64,000 nucleotides of DNA from an uncultured Ruminococcus sp. (GCA_902768825.1 CACXMR010000006.1:1-64000), one strand, 5' to 3'. Numbered from the stretch's first letter, positions 44,642 to 53,248 are shown. Notes: generated by a model not told the origin, from the sequence alone. Translations and numbers: made by a program.

Positions 44642-45532
44642 TCACCTGTTGGAGATACTGTAACGGTACTCCTTGGGTGTCATGTGGAACTTCTTTTTGA
44701 ATATCCTGTTGAAATAGGACAGATTTGTAATGCCGATGCTCGCCGCTACCTCTGTGATCTGTACACGGGTAGTGAGCAAAAGGTTGGATGCAATGTTAAG
44801 CCTGTAGTCATTTATATATTCGATGCAGGTCATGCCCATATATTTCTTGAAGAAACGCATGAAGTAGTGCTTGCTCAGGTTGACCGTCTCTGCAAGCTCA
44901 TCAATGGTAATGTTGTTCATGTAGTTTTCATCGATGTAGTCGATTATGGCTTTTATGTTTTTGGTAGTGATATCCTTGATGCCCATCTCGCCAGAATCAC
45001 TGACAAACACATCCTTGAAAAGAACATAAAACAAACCATAGACCTCAGCCTTCAGCCTGATCTCAAAGCAGCTGCCCTTTTCGTGATATACTGATATCAT
45101 ATTTCTTACCCTGCTGCAGATCTCCTCATAGTGAGGATCCTCAGTGGTTACGACAACAGGCGATATAAAGCCGTTTTCGACAAACGGAACAAAATATTTT
45201 ATCGAGCAGGCATCCGTACTGTTGCCGGTAAGAAGGTTCATATTGAATATCACGGAACGGAAAATCGTCCTGCTGTTTTCATACTGCCTGAAGGAATGGA
45301 GAACCGAAGGATTGATAAGGATAATATCCCCCTTCTTCACATGATATTCTTCAAAATCTACGCATTCTATCAACTCACCCTCCTCAACATACACGATCTC
45401 CATTTCTTCGTGCCAATGCATCGGGAAGGTAGTGTAGTAATCCGGCATAATCGTCTTACTTACGACGTAAGGTAACAGAAAATCCCCCTTTTGCCCTGTT
45501 TCCTTAAGACTCATTAGTTCTTCGTGCTGCAT
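44642..45532 (-). CDS. AraC/XylS-family transcriptional regulator
   Basis: 296 aa from ATG 45532 (AAGGAG 8 nt upstream); the in-frame ATG at 45550 would overlap that site. An N-terminal cupin sensor domain (FPMHWHEEMEIVYVEEGEL; KKGDIILINPSVLHSF) precedes two helix-turn-helix motifs: IDELAETVNLSKHYFMRFFK and ITEVAASIGITNLSYFNRIF, ending in the signature FHMTPKEYR. Such regulators often respond to sugars. No transporter or glycosidase is adjacent, so the target is unknown; nfnAB is divergent across a 574-bp gap. Confidence 0.93.
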   Translation of the reverse strand: MQHEELMSLKETGQKGDFLLPYVVSKTIMPDYYTTFPMHWHEEMEIVYVEEGELIECVDFEEYHVKKGDIILINPSVLHSFRQYENSRTIFRSVIFNMNLLTGNSTDACSIKYFVPFVENGFISPVVVTTEDPHYEEICSRVRNMISVYHEKGSCFEIRLKAEVYGLFYVLFKDVFVSDSGEMGIKDITTKNIKAIIDYIDENYMNNITIDELAETVNLSKHYFMRFFKKYMGMTCIEYINDYRLNIASNLLLTTRVQITEVAASIGITNLSYFNRIFKKKFHMTPKEYRYSISNR

Positions 45533-45565
45533 ATTCCCGACTCCTTGCATAAACTCCGGACGATA

Positions 45566-45593
45566 TGTATACTCTTGCGTCCGTTTTTTTCAA
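45566..45593 (-). promoter_or_regulatory. promoter of the AraC-family gene
   Basis: Minus strand TTGAAA (45588-45593), 16-bp spacer, TATACA (45566-45571), 33 bp before the ATG. Confidence 0.6.
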
Positions 45594-45757
45594 AATTTAA
45601 CCAGTCAAAAAATGATTTTAAGTCTAAAAGACGTTAACATAAAAAATCGGTCAATGTTATTTTTGTAAAATTTTGCGCATCTTTGTATCATTATACCAAT
45701 TTTTAGCACTTTCACCGCCCTTTTTTTGTCGTCATTTATATTATAATATCAAAATTT

Positions 45758-45856
45758 TAATTTGTCAAATGGTGATTCAAAAAAATTCAAAAAATTAACA
45801 ATTTTCACATTATTATGCATACGCAATGAATAATGAATCACCCATTTCATTAATTA
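45758..45856. repeat. imperfect terminal inverted repeat in the AT-rich araC-nfnA gap
   Basis: AAATGG-TGATTCA on the left pairs with TGAATCACCCATTT on the right (one bulge), around about 54 bp of AT-rich DNA; weaker pairing extends outwards. No gene lies inside. It could be a long hairpin or a miniature-element remnant. The rest of 45594-46005 holds nothing recognisable. Confidence 0.4.
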
Positions 45857-46005
45857 CCATATAAAGACAAAATTGTCTGTCTGCCAAATTTGCCTCTTTC
45901 CCCATTGTTTATCGGTGTTTGGGGATGTGTCTTTGTTTTTTTGTTTCTCAGAATAATAAGACTCTTTCTCTTTTGTGACGAGTTGACATTTCCTCAAATA
46001 ATCAC

Positions 46006-46034
46006 TTGTATGAATGTACAAATTATGATATAAT
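46006..46034 (+). promoter_or_regulatory. promoter of nfnAB with palindrome over the -35
   Basis: TTGTAT (46006-46011), 17-bp spacer, TATAAT (46029-46034) with a TG extension. The -35 lies within TTGTA-tgaatg-TACAA (46006-46021), an inverted repeat placed where a repressor would block polymerase. Confidence 0.65.
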
Positions 46035-46106
46035 GGATGACAAACAGCAGCACAGGAGAGGAAATATCCGATTTTGTGCATTTTTTATCAGAAAGGAACG
46101 TTTACG

Positions 46107-46949
46107 ATGTACAGGATCCTTAAAAAAAGATCTCTGAACCCGACGGTCTCCCTGATGGAGATCGAGGCTCCCCTTATCGCAAGAAAGGCCGAACCGGGTC
46201 AGTTTATTATTTTCCGGGCAAAAGAAGACAGCGAGCGTGTGCCCCTCACCATTGCTGATTTTGACCGAGAGAAGGGCACTGTGACCATTATTTATCAAAT
46301 AGTGGGAGGCTCCACCATGGAGCTTGACACCCTCAACGAGGGTGACTGTCTGCAGGATTTTGTAGGCCCTCTCGGACGTCCCAGTGAGGTGGAGGGCCTC
46401 AAAAAGGTGGCGGTGATTGGCGGAGGAGTCGGCTGTGCAATAGCATATCCCATAGCAAAGAAGCTCAGCTCCCTTGGGTGCGAGGTGCATAGCGTGGTGG
46501 GATTCCGTAATAAGGATCTGGTGATCCTTGAGGATGAGTTCAGAGCCGCCAGCTCAGAGCTGAGGATAATGACAGACGACGGCAGCTATGGAACAAAGGG
46601 ACTTGTGACAAACGCACTGGAACAGCTCATAAACGAGGGCAACCAATATGACGAGGTCATCGCAATAGGTCCGCTCATTATGATGAAATTCGTTTGCCAG
46701 CTTACCAAAAAGTACAATATCAAAACTATAGTCAGCATGAACCCGATAATGATCGACGGCACCGGAATGTGCGGCGGCTGCCGTCTTACCGTCGGAGGTA
46801 AAACAAAATTTGCCTGCGTTGACGGTCCTGATTTTGACGGTCATCTGGTGGATTTTGACGAAGCCATGCACAGAGGCACCATGTACAGAGATTTTGAGAC
46901 CCATGCCCGTGAAGCCGGCTGTGAGCTTCTTAACAAGGAGGTGCAGTGA
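46107..46949 (+). CDS. nfnA: NADH-dependent ferredoxin:NADP+ oxidoreductase, subunit A
   Basis: 280 aa from ATG 46107 (AAAGGA upstream; a longer frame from 46074 lacks a site). It belongs to the dihydroorotate/sulfide dehydrogenase-type FAD/NAD-binding family: FAD-binding RVPLTIADF region, GGGVGCAIAYP nucleotide loop, and a C-terminal [2Fe-2S] site with MCGGCRLTV and FACVDGPDFDGH. With the next gene, 1 bp away, it forms the NfnAB electron-bifurcating transhydrogenase, which couples NADH and reduced ferredoxin to NADPH formation. The pairing makes the Nfn call better than dihydroorotate dehydrogenase. Confidence 0.9.
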   Translation: MYRILKKRSLNPTVSLMEIEAPLIARKAEPGQFIIFRAKEDSERVPLTIADFDREKGTVTIIYQIVGGSTMELDTLNEGDCLQDFVGPLGRPSEVEGLKKVAVIGGGVGCAIAYPIAKKLSSLGCEVHSVVGFRNKDLVILEDEFRAASSELRIMTDDGSYGTKGLVTNALEQLINEGNQYDEVIAIGPLIMMKFVCQLTKKYNIKTIVSMNPIMIDGTGMCGGCRLTVGGKTKFACVDGPDFDGHLVDFDEAMHRGTMYRDFETHAREAGCELLNKEVQ

Positions 46950-46950
46950 T

Positions 46951-48354
46951 ATGCCTGAAAGGAACATGAGCCCCGAAAGATGCAGGATGCCGGTACAGGA
47001 TCCCATGGTCAGAAGGAGAAACTTTGACGAGGTTGCCCTGGGCTACACCTATGAGATGGCAATAAGCGAGGCAAAACGCTGCCTTAACTGCAAAAACAAG
47101 CCCTGCACTACTGCCTGCCCGGTATCCATCGACATACCCGCCTTTATTGAGAGAGTCGCAAGTGATGACATGGAGGGCGCATACAGGATTATTTCTCAGT
47201 CAAGCTCCCTGCCAGCCGTGTGCGGAAGAGTCTGTCCCCAGGAAAGACAGTGCGAAAGCAAATGCGTCAGAGGCATAAAGGGCGAGAGCGTAGGCATCGG
47301 CAGATTGGAAAGGTTCGTAGCTGACTATCACAGGGAGCATTGCACAGAAAAGCCCCAGGCGCCCCAGTGGAACGGACACAGGGTTGCGATCATCGGTGCA
47401 GGTCCCAGCGGACTCACTGCTGCGGGGGATCTTGCAAAGCTTGGCTATAAGGTAACGGTCTATGAGGCTCTGCACCTTGCGGGAGGCGTCCTGGTTTATG
47501 GCATACCGGAATTCCGTCTGCCAAAGCTCATTGTCCAGAAGGAGATCGACAACCTGAAGGCTATTGGCGTTGACATAGAAACAAACATGGTCATCGGCAA
47601 GGTGCTCACGATAGACGAGCTGTTTGAAATGGGCAACGAGGCTGTATACATCGGCAGCGGAGCAGGCCTGCCAAGGTTTATGAATATTCCGGGCGAAAGC
47701 CTCAAGGGTGTGTATTCCGCAAACGAATATCTTACAAGGATAAACCTGATGAAGGCCTACAAGCCCGGCAGCAAAACCCCTATCAGGCGCAGCAGTAAGG
47801 TGGTCGTAGCCGGCGGCGGAAATGTTGCCATGGACGCTGCAAGGTCGGCAATGCGAATGGGAGCCAATGAGGTATATATTGTTTACCGCCGTGGCATGGA
47901 AGAGCTTCCTGCACGAAAGGAAGAGGTCGAGCACGCCATGGAGGAGGGAATCATCTTCAAGACCCTCAGTAACCCCGTAGAGATACTCGGTGACGAAAAC
48001 GGAGAGGTCTGCGGCGTAAGGTGCAACGAAATGGAGCTGGGCGAGCCTGACGCAAGCGGCAGAAGAAAGCCTGTAGTAAAGGAAGGCTCTCTGTTTACGA
48101 TAGAAGCCGACACTATGATCATTGCCATCGGCACAAGTCCTAACCCGCTTATCCGATCCACAACGCCGGGCCTGAAGACAAACGACAGGGGCTGCATCGT
48201 GACAGACGGAGAGAGCGGACTTACAAGCCGTGAGGCAGTCTATGCCGGTGGAGACGCCGTGACAGGCGCAGCGACCGTCATCCTCGCAATGGGCGCAGGC
48301 AAGGCCGCAGCAAAAGCAATAGACGAATATATAAAGTCAAAGGAAGGCAAATAA
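46951..48354 (+). CDS. nfnB: NADH-dependent ferredoxin:NADP+ oxidoreductase, subunit B (GltA-like)
   Basis: 467 aa from ATG 46951 behind AAGGAGG. Related to the small subunit of glutamate synthase: N-terminal cluster cysteines CLNCKNKPCTTACPV and CGRVCPQERQCESKC bind [4Fe-4S] clusters; FAD motif IIGAGPSGLTAAGDLAKLGY and NADPH motif VAGGGNVAMDAARSA follow; the C-terminus has YAGGDAVTGAATVILAMG. No large GltB subunit is present, so the bifurcating NfnB role is preferred over glutamate synthase. Confidence 0.9.
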   Translation: MPERNMSPERCRMPVQDPMVRRRNFDEVALGYTYEMAISEAKRCLNCKNKPCTTACPVSIDIPAFIERVASDDMEGAYRIISQSSSLPAVCGRVCPQERQCESKCVRGIKGESVGIGRLERFVADYHREHCTEKPQAPQWNGHRVAIIGAGPSGLTAAGDLAKLGYKVTVYEALHLAGGVLVYGIPEFRLPKLIVQKEIDNLKAIGVDIETNMVIGKVLTIDELFEMGNEAVYIGSGAGLPRFMNIPGESLKGVYSANEYLTRINLMKAYKPGSKTPIRRSSKVVVAGGGNVAMDAARSAMRMGANEVYIVYRRGMEELPARKEEVEHAMEEGIIFKTLSNPVEILGDENGEVCGVRCNEMELGEPDASGRRKPVVKEGSLFTIEADTMIIAIGTSPNPLIRSTTPGLKTNDRGCIVTDGESGLTSREAVYAGGDAVTGAATVILAMGAGKAAAKAIDEYIKSKEGK

Positions 48355-48377
48355 CAAACGCCTCCAAAAAAAGCTTA

Positions 48378-48412
48378 GAGGACCGATTTTTTGATCGGTC
48401 CTCATTTGTTTA
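48378..48412 (+). terminator. terminator of nfnAB
   Basis: Perfect 10-bp stem GAGGACCGAT / ATCGGTCCTC with a TTTTTG loop, followed by ATTTGTTT, 23 bp past the stop. Confidence 0.85.
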
Positions 48413-48435
48413 TCATATCAAAGCTCCAAAGCGCA

Positions 48436-48466
48436 GAAAAAGGCACCGTCAAACGACGATGCCTTT
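48436..48466 (-). terminator. terminator of the HPr gene
   Basis: AAAGGCATCGTC / GACGGTGCC stem followed on the minus strand by TTTTTC, 16 bp past the stop. Confidence 0.75.
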
Positions 48467-48482
48467 GTTTGAGTATCAAAAA

Positions 48483-48746
48483 TCACTCTGAAAAACCTGA
48501 CTGGATCAGCTTAACGAGACTCTCAACAGCTGTTTCCTCATCTGCGCCGTCTGCCATAACCTTGATTGTTGTGCCGCCGACAATACCCAGTGAGAGGACG
48601 CCGAGAAGACTCTTTGCATTGACCCTTCTCTCCTCCTTCTCGATCCAGATAGAAGACTTGAATTCATTAGCCTTCTGGATAAAGAAGGTTGCAGGACGAG
48701 CGTGAAGACCTACCTGATTCTGAACCATTACTTCTTTGACGAACAT
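48483..48746 (-). CDS. ptsH: phosphocarrier protein HPr
   Basis: 87 aa. It carries both regulatory sites: the PTS histidine in GLHARPATFFIQKA (His15) and the HPr-kinase serine in NAKSLLGVLSLGI (Ser46). His15 distinguishes it from Crh. It stands alone, without ptsI. In Clostridia HPr links sugar uptake with CcpA-type catabolite control. RBS GGAGG, ATG at 48746. Confidence 0.93.
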   Translation of the reverse strand: MFVKEVMVQNQVGLHARPATFFIQKANEFKSSIWIEKEERRVNAKSLLGVLSLGIVGGTTIKVMADGADEETAVESLVKLIQSGFSE

Positions 48747-48835
48747 TCATATTCCTCCTCAAGAAAAAATATATCCCCTTAACATCCACCAAGGCTCCCT
48801 GCAGCGTATCTGTGGTTACCTTGATTTATACATCA

Positions 48836-48863
48836 ATTATAGCATAATCTGAGCAATTATCAA
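48836..48863 (-). promoter_or_regulatory. extended -10 promoter of the HPr gene
   Basis: Minus strand TTGATA (48858-48863), 16-bp spacer, TATAAT (48836-48841) preceded by TG. Confidence 0.68.
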
Positions 48864-48871
48864 CTGTTTTC

Positions 48872-48928
48872 TGAAAGTTTGTTTTTATGTACGATTGAAA
48901 ATAATTAGTGAAAGCTTGTTTTTGTGCA
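48872..48928. promoter_or_regulatory. two imperfect 20-bp direct repeats upstream of the HPr promoter
   Basis: TGAAAGTTTGTTTTTATGTA (48872-48891) and TGAAAGCTTGTTTTTGTGCA (48909-48928), 17 of 20 identical and 37 bp apart, just upstream of the HPr -35. Possible activator sites. Confidence 0.4.
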
Positions 48929-49366
48929 AACTGCCGTATTTGTGGAAAAATTTTATGCTTGATAAAGAATTTTTTCGGATTTTTTAAGATAATTATGTAT
49001 TATTATGAAGGAATAATGGATATTTATGCAAAAATTGGAAGCTAATTCTGTGCTAAATCATTCAGCCGAAAAGATTTTTGTGCATTTAGCTGTATTATTT
49101 TACTAAGCAATGAAATATTTTGTCATATCAATCATAAGTTTTAAACTATTAAAGGGCACATACCCGTCAGCAAGAGGTATATTCTTACATCAGACCGGTT
49201 TTATTCATATTATAATGCCATAAAAGAATCATAATCGACCTGTTTGTTCTTTATCGGAACAATAAACCAGAAAATAGTAACTTCATAAGTGTTGGCAGCT
49301 GACAAGCATCTCACGGAATTGGCAATATTTACAATTATTGGTTTGCACTAAAATGCTCTTGTTTTG
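48929..49366. other. AT-rich gap without a recognised gene
   Basis: About 440 bp between the HPr upstream region and the end of trmD. I see no open frame with a ribosome site, no tRNA and no strong hairpin. It may hold the end of the trmD transcript. Confidence 0.6.
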
Positions 49367-50098
49367 TTATATGATACCCTTGCTTTTGAGGAATTTCAGG
49401 TCTTTTTCACTCAGCTCCGCACTCTGCAAAAGCTCCGGACGGAGCCTTGCTGTCTCCAGGAGAGAATTCTCTCTTCTCCACTGTTGGATATTGGCATGAT
49501 GGCCGCTCAGGAGCACCTCAGGCACAGCCTTTCCCCTCCAGACCGATGGCTTTGTGTATTGTGGATATTCAAGAAGGCCGCTGTAATGACTCTCATCCTC
49601 AAAGCAGAGGTCGTCTGACAGCACTCCAGGGATCATCCTGCAAATGCTGTCTGTGAGCACCAGGGCAGGAAGCTCGCCGCCTGTCAGCACATAATCACCT
49701 ATAGATATCTCCTCGTCAATGAGTTCGTCAAGGACACGCTGATCTACGCCCTCATAATGACCGCATAATATGGCGATATTGTCAAGACCTGCAAGCTCCC
49801 TGACACGTTTCTGGGTGAGCACCTGCCCCTTTGGGGACATATAGATAAAGTGAGGTCTCTTGCCAAGGCTTTCGCATAGATCTTCAAAGCACAGCGCAAT
49901 GGGTTCTGCCATCATCAGCATTCCCATTCCTCCGCCGTAGGTAGAATCGTCCACTCGCTTGTGCTTGTCAAAAGCAAAATCCCTGAGCTGGTGACATTCA
50001 AGCTCTACTGCACCCTTTTTTCTTGCTCTGCCGATAACGCTCTCGCTGAGCACCGTATCGCACATTTCCGGGAACAGGGTGATAAGATCAATCCTCAT
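49367..50098 (-). CDS. trmD: tRNA (guanine-N1)-methyltransferase
   Basis: 243 aa from ATG 50098 (GGGG upstream; TTG 50104 is the alternative). Makes m1G37 using SAM. Knot-fold motifs YMSPKGQ, LCGHYEGVDQRVL and SIGDYVLTGGELP are intact. It overlaps rimM by 11 bp at the end of the ylxM-ffh-rpsP-khpA-rimM-trmD series. Confidence 0.97.
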   Translation of the reverse strand: MRIDLITLFPEMCDTVLSESVIGRARKKGAVELECHQLRDFAFDKHKRVDDSTYGGGMGMLMMAEPIALCFEDLCESLGKRPHFIYMSPKGQVLTQKRVRELAGLDNIAILCGHYEGVDQRVLDELIDEEISIGDYVLTGGELPALVLTDSICRMIPGVLSDDLCFEDESHYSGLLEYPQYTKPSVWRGKAVPEVLLSGHHANIQQWRRENSLLETARLRPELLQSAELSEKDLKFLKSKGII

Positions 50099-50597
50099 CG
50101 TCAAATATCCCCTTTATCGGTCTGATTTTTACTACTCCTCCGTCAACGTCCTTCTCGACCACGATATCCGGAATAACCGGCACGAGATAGTCCTTTCCGT
50201 CCTTTGTGACCTGATAAACGTCATTTGCCCCGGTCTTCAGCACGTCAGTAATCTCACCATAAACCGTCCCGTCATCTGCATCCTCCACCCTGAGACCAAT
50301 GAGATCCTGGATAAAGTGTGTGCCCTTTGGCAGACGTACATCGTTCCTGTCGATATAGACTATCCTTCCTCTGAGCAGATCAGCCTGTTCAACGCTGTCG
50401 ATCCCGTCAAAATGAACAATAGCGATGTTTTTGTGCACCTTTGCACCCCTGACCTTCATTTCCCTGCCTGACGCATCGAATAATCTCCTGAAGCGGCAGA
50501 GGAAGGCTGCACTGTCGCACCATGGGTCAATGCGGCACTCTCCCTTCAGTCCATGGGTGCCGACTATCTTTCCTGCCTCGATATACTGTTTTTTCAT
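50088..50597 (-). CDS. rimM: 16S rRNA processing protein RimM
   Basis: 169 aa from ATG 50597 behind GGGAGG; an upstream in-frame start at 50636 lies in the terminator-like stem. N-terminal RimM barrel (GKIVGTHGLKGECRI) and C-terminal PRC barrel (DLIGLRVEDADDGTVYGEI) are present. Assists 30S head maturation with S19. Confidence 0.96.
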   Translation of the reverse strand: MKKQYIEAGKIVGTHGLKGECRIDPWCDSAAFLCRFRRLFDASGREMKVRGAKVHKNIAIVHFDGIDSVEQADLLRGRIVYIDRNDVRLPKGTHFIQDLIGLRVEDADDGTVYGEITDVLKTGANDVYQVTKDGKDYLVPVIPDIVVEKDVDGGVVKIRPIKGIFDDED

Positions 50598-50616
50598 GGG
50601 GTACCTCCCTTGTATA

Positions 50617-50646
50617 AGAAAAAGGGAAACCCGCAAAGGCTTCCCT
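50617..50646 (-). terminator. terminator-like hairpin between khpA and rimM
   Basis: AGGGAAgCC / GGgTTTCCCT followed on the minus strand by TTTTTC, 6 bp after khpA. It may lower expression of rimM-trmD relative to rpsP. Confidence 0.6.
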
Positions 50647-50651
50647 GTTTA

Positions 50652-50885
50652 TCAGTCGATCTCGACCTGAATCTTCTCATCGTTTCTTGCAGCGGCAGCT
50701 CTCATTACGGTACGGATAGCCTTAGCGATCCTTCCCTGTCTGCCGATAACCCTTCCCATATCGTCCTCGTGAACGTGGAGATGGTAAACCACGATACCCT
50801 CATCGTTTACCTCGTCAACGGTCACGGATACAGCGTCAGGCTTTTCCACAAGACCTCTTACGATCGAAACAAGTAATTCTTCCAT
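50652..50885 (-). CDS. khpA: KH-domain RNA-binding protein KhpA
   Basis: 77 aa, a single KH domain with the RNA-contact loop in VIGRQGRIAKAIRTVM. Homologues pair with KhpB (Jag) and affect cell elongation and small-RNA regulation. It sits in its usual place between rpsP and rimM. RBS GGAGG, ATG at 50885. Confidence 0.94.
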   Translation of the reverse strand: MEELLVSIVRGLVEKPDAVSVTVDEVNDEGIVVYHLHVHEDDMGRVIGRQGRIAKAIRTVMRAAAARNDEKIQVEID

Positions 50886-50907
50886 TTTTCCCTCCGGATA
50901 ACAGACA

Positions 50908-51156
50908 TCAGATGATGTTGTTCTTCTTGAGCAGAGCCTTTACTGTATCTGTGGGCTGTGCACCGTTCTTGATCCACTGCTTAGCCTTGTCAGCGTCTAC
51001 CTTGAATACATCAGCCTCTGCCTTCTCCATGGGATGATAGGTACCGATCTCCTCGATGAATCTGCCGTCACGGGGATACCTTGAATCTGCAACTACTACA
51101 CGATAGAAGGGTGCCTTCTTTGCGCCTACACGGTGAAGTCTGATCTTTACTGCCAT
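50908..51156 (-). CDS. rpsP: 30S ribosomal protein S16
   Basis: 82 aa from ATG 51156 (GGAGG 10 nt upstream); the frame extension to 51198 is not supported. [24 protein letters not shown] is diagnostic of S16. Confidence 0.98.
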   Translation of the reverse strand: MAVKIRLHRVGAKKAPFYRVVVADSRYPRDGRFIEEIGTYHPMEKAEADVFKVDADKAKQWIKNGAQPTDTVKALLKKNNII

Positions 51157-51263
51157 TTTAAAATTACCTCCATAAATTCTGACGTCGTGCTTGTACACGG
51201 TCTTTGTTATTTATATTTCACCAAATGTATATTTGGATGAAAAACTGATTATTGGTGCGCAGC

Positions 51264-52649
51264 TCACTTCTTGCGCTTGGAGTCTCCCTGTCCATGGAGC
51301 ATGGAAGGGTTCATAGGCATTCCGCCCAGCCCCGGAAGGCGTTTTCTCCTGCCGTGCTTGTCTCTGGCGTTCATGCTCTTCATAAACTTCTGCATTTCCT
51401 CAAACTGCTTCATAAGGCGGTTAACATCCTCCACCTTCATGCCGCTGCCCGCAGCGATACGCTTCTTGCGTGAAGGGTTGATGATCTTGGGATCCTCTCT
51501 CTCAGCCTTTGTCATAGACTGGATCATAGCTCCTACCCTGTCCATCGCCCTCTCGTCAAAGTCCATATCCTTTATCTGCTTGCCAAGTCCGGGCAGCTTT
51601 GAAAGAATACCCTTGATAGAGCCAAGCTTTTTGATCTGCTGCATCTGCTCGTAAAGGTCATTCATATCAAACTTGTTCTGCTGGAACTTCTTGGCCATTT
51701 CCTCAGCCTTTTTCTGATCCAGGCGGCTCTCGGCGTCCTCGATGAGGGTCAGCACATCGCCCATGTCAAGTATCCTCGAAGCCATACGGTCAGGGTGGAA
51801 CACCTCAAGATCATTGAGCTTCTCGCCTATACCCGCAAACTTGATGGGCTTGCCGGTGACAGCCTTGACAGACAATGCGGCTCCGCCTCTGGTATCGCCG
51901 TCCAGCTTTGTAAGGATAACGCCTGATATATCCAGCAGGTCATCAAAGGACTTTGCCACATTAACGGCATCCTGACCCGTCATGGAGTCAACCACAAGCA
52001 GTATCTCATCAGGCTTTACTTCTGCCTTGATCTCCTTTAGCTCGTTCATGAGCTTCTCGTCGATATGCAGACGTCCTGCCGTATCAAGTATCACAATATC
52101 ATTTCCATAGTCTTTTGCGTGCTTCACAGCAGTCTTTGCGATAGTAACAGGGTTTTCCTGTCCAAGCTCAAAAACCGCCGCTCCCGCCTGAGAGCCTACC
52201 ACCTTAAGCTGTTCGATAGCAGCAGGTCTATATACGTCGCAGGCTACAAGCAAAGGTCTGTGGCCCTGTTTTTTGAGCAGCTTTGCCAGCTTTGCACTGT
52301 GGGTAGTCTTACCTGAGCCCTGCAGTCCGCACATCATGATTATTGTAGGCGGCTTGGAAGCAAAGTTGAGTCTGCTTTCCTCTGAGCCCATGAGGGCAGT
52401 AAGTTCCTCATTTACTATCTTAATGACCATCTGCGCAGGAGTAAGGCTTTCCATAACGTCAGTGCCTATAGCCCTCTCCGTGACCTTGGCCGTAAAATCC
52501 TTGGCGACCTTATAGTTTACATCAGCCTCCAGCAGTGCCATCCTGACCTCACGCATTGCGCTCTTAACGTCGCTTTCGGTCAGCTTGCCCTTATTCCTGA
52601 GCCTTTTGAAAGCGGCTGTCAGTTTTTCGGATAATCCTTCAAATGCCAT
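51264..52649 (-). CDS. ffh: signal recognition particle protein Ffh
   Basis: 461 aa. SRP GTPase that binds signal sequences and SRP RNA. N domain, then G domain with GLQGSGKTTHSAKLA (G1; Ser where Ala is usual), DTAGRLHID and TKLDGDTRGGAALS, then a methionine-rich M domain ending GMPMNPSMLHGQG with basic tail. Follows ylxM in the standard order. Confidence 0.98.
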   Translation of the reverse strand: MAFEGLSEKLTAAFKRLRNKGKLTESDVKSAMREVRMALLEADVNYKVAKDFTAKVTERAIGTDVMESLTPAQMVIKIVNEELTALMGSEESRLNFASKPPTIIMMCGLQGSGKTTHSAKLAKLLKKQGHRPLLVACDVYRPAAIEQLKVVGSQAGAAVFELGQENPVTIAKTAVKHAKDYGNDIVILDTAGRLHIDEKLMNELKEIKAEVKPDEILLVVDSMTGQDAVNVAKSFDDLLDISGVILTKLDGDTRGGAALSVKAVTGKPIKFAGIGEKLNDLEVFHPDRMASRILDMGDVLTLIEDAESRLDQKKAEEMAKKFQQNKFDMNDLYEQMQQIKKLGSIKGILSKLPGLGKQIKDMDFDERAMDRVGAMIQSMTKAEREDPKIINPSRKKRIAAGSGMKVEDVNRLMKQFEEMQKFMKSMNARDKHGRRKRLPGLGGMPMNPSMLHGQGDSKRKK

Positions 52650-52713
52650 TTCTCACACTCCTAACGGCGTATCATATCTGCATTAATGCAGTGTTTTCCT
52701 TTTTCCTGAGCGG

Positions 52714-53079
52714 TCACAGCTCCTTGAGCTTTTCAAGCTCTGCAAGAATGACCTTGATGCTCTCATTGATGTCGTTTGAGCGGTATCTTTTGATATTCAG
52801 CTCATCAATAATATCGACACACTTCCTGATGGTATCGAGACTATCACTCAATGTCCTGGCGTTTTTCATAAGGCCAAGCTTTTCCTCTGCCTCATAAAGG
52901 ATAGCCTCTGAGTGCTTGATGCTGTCACGGACACCCTGACGGGAGATCCCGAGATTTTGGGCTATCTCTCCAAGAGAAAGATCATCGTTGTAATAGTTCT
53001 CTACAGTCTCACGCTGCTTGTCGGTAAGTATCATACCGTAATAATCAAGCAGTGCAGAGACTTCAAGGTTTTTCGACAT
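52714..53079 (-). CDS. ylxM: YlxM-family helix-turn-helix protein
   Basis: 121 aa. UPF0122/p13 family with a sigma region-4-like HTH (LSLGEIAQNLGISRQGVRDS) and a coiled-coil C-terminus. Associates with the SRP pathway in streptococci and in Bacillus precedes ffh. RBS GGAGG, ATG at 53079. First gene of the operon from the consensus promoter at 53138. Confidence 0.93.
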   Translation of the reverse strand: MSKNLEVSALLDYYGMILTDKQRETVENYYNDDLSLGEIAQNLGISRQGVRDSIKHSEAILYEAEEKLGLMKNARTLSDSLDTIRKCVDIIDELNIKRYRSNDINESIKVILAELEKLKEL

Positions 53080-53107
53080 ACGGCATGACCTCCGGCTTTG
53101 TTACTTC

Positions 53108-53128
53108 TGTAAAGCAATCTGCTTTACA
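53108..53128 (-). promoter_or_regulatory. perfect inverted repeat in the ylxM-ffh 5' leader
   Basis: TGTAAAGCA-atc-TGCTTTACA, 9-bp arms, within a few bases of the predicted transcript start. It could be an operator or a 5' stabilising stem-loop. Confidence 0.55.
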
Positions 53129-53137
53129 CTGCTGCCT

Positions 53138-53166
53138 ATTATACACTAAGCCTCGGATTTTGTCAA
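53138..53166 (-). promoter_or_regulatory. consensus sigma-A promoter of ylxM-ffh-rpsP-khpA-rimM-trmD
   Basis: Minus strand TTGACA (53161-53166), 17-bp spacer, TATAAT (53138-53143): an exact match to both boxes. Confidence 0.85.
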
Positions 53167-53248
53167 GAGCTTTTTTCCCGCAAGCACCTACCGAGCCGAC
53201 AGGCGAGACCGGGGGGATTTTTTCGTAAAAGTCCCCCAACACCTGACC

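Noticed and set aside
46107..46949. Dihydroorotate dehydrogenase electron-transfer subunit (pyrK)
   Set aside because: The fold is the same, but the adjacent GltA-like gene and absence of pyrD identify NfnA.
46951..48354. Small subunit of NADPH glutamate synthase (gltD)
   Set aside because: No gltB is present, and the 1-bp linkage to an NfnA-type subunit fits NfnB better.
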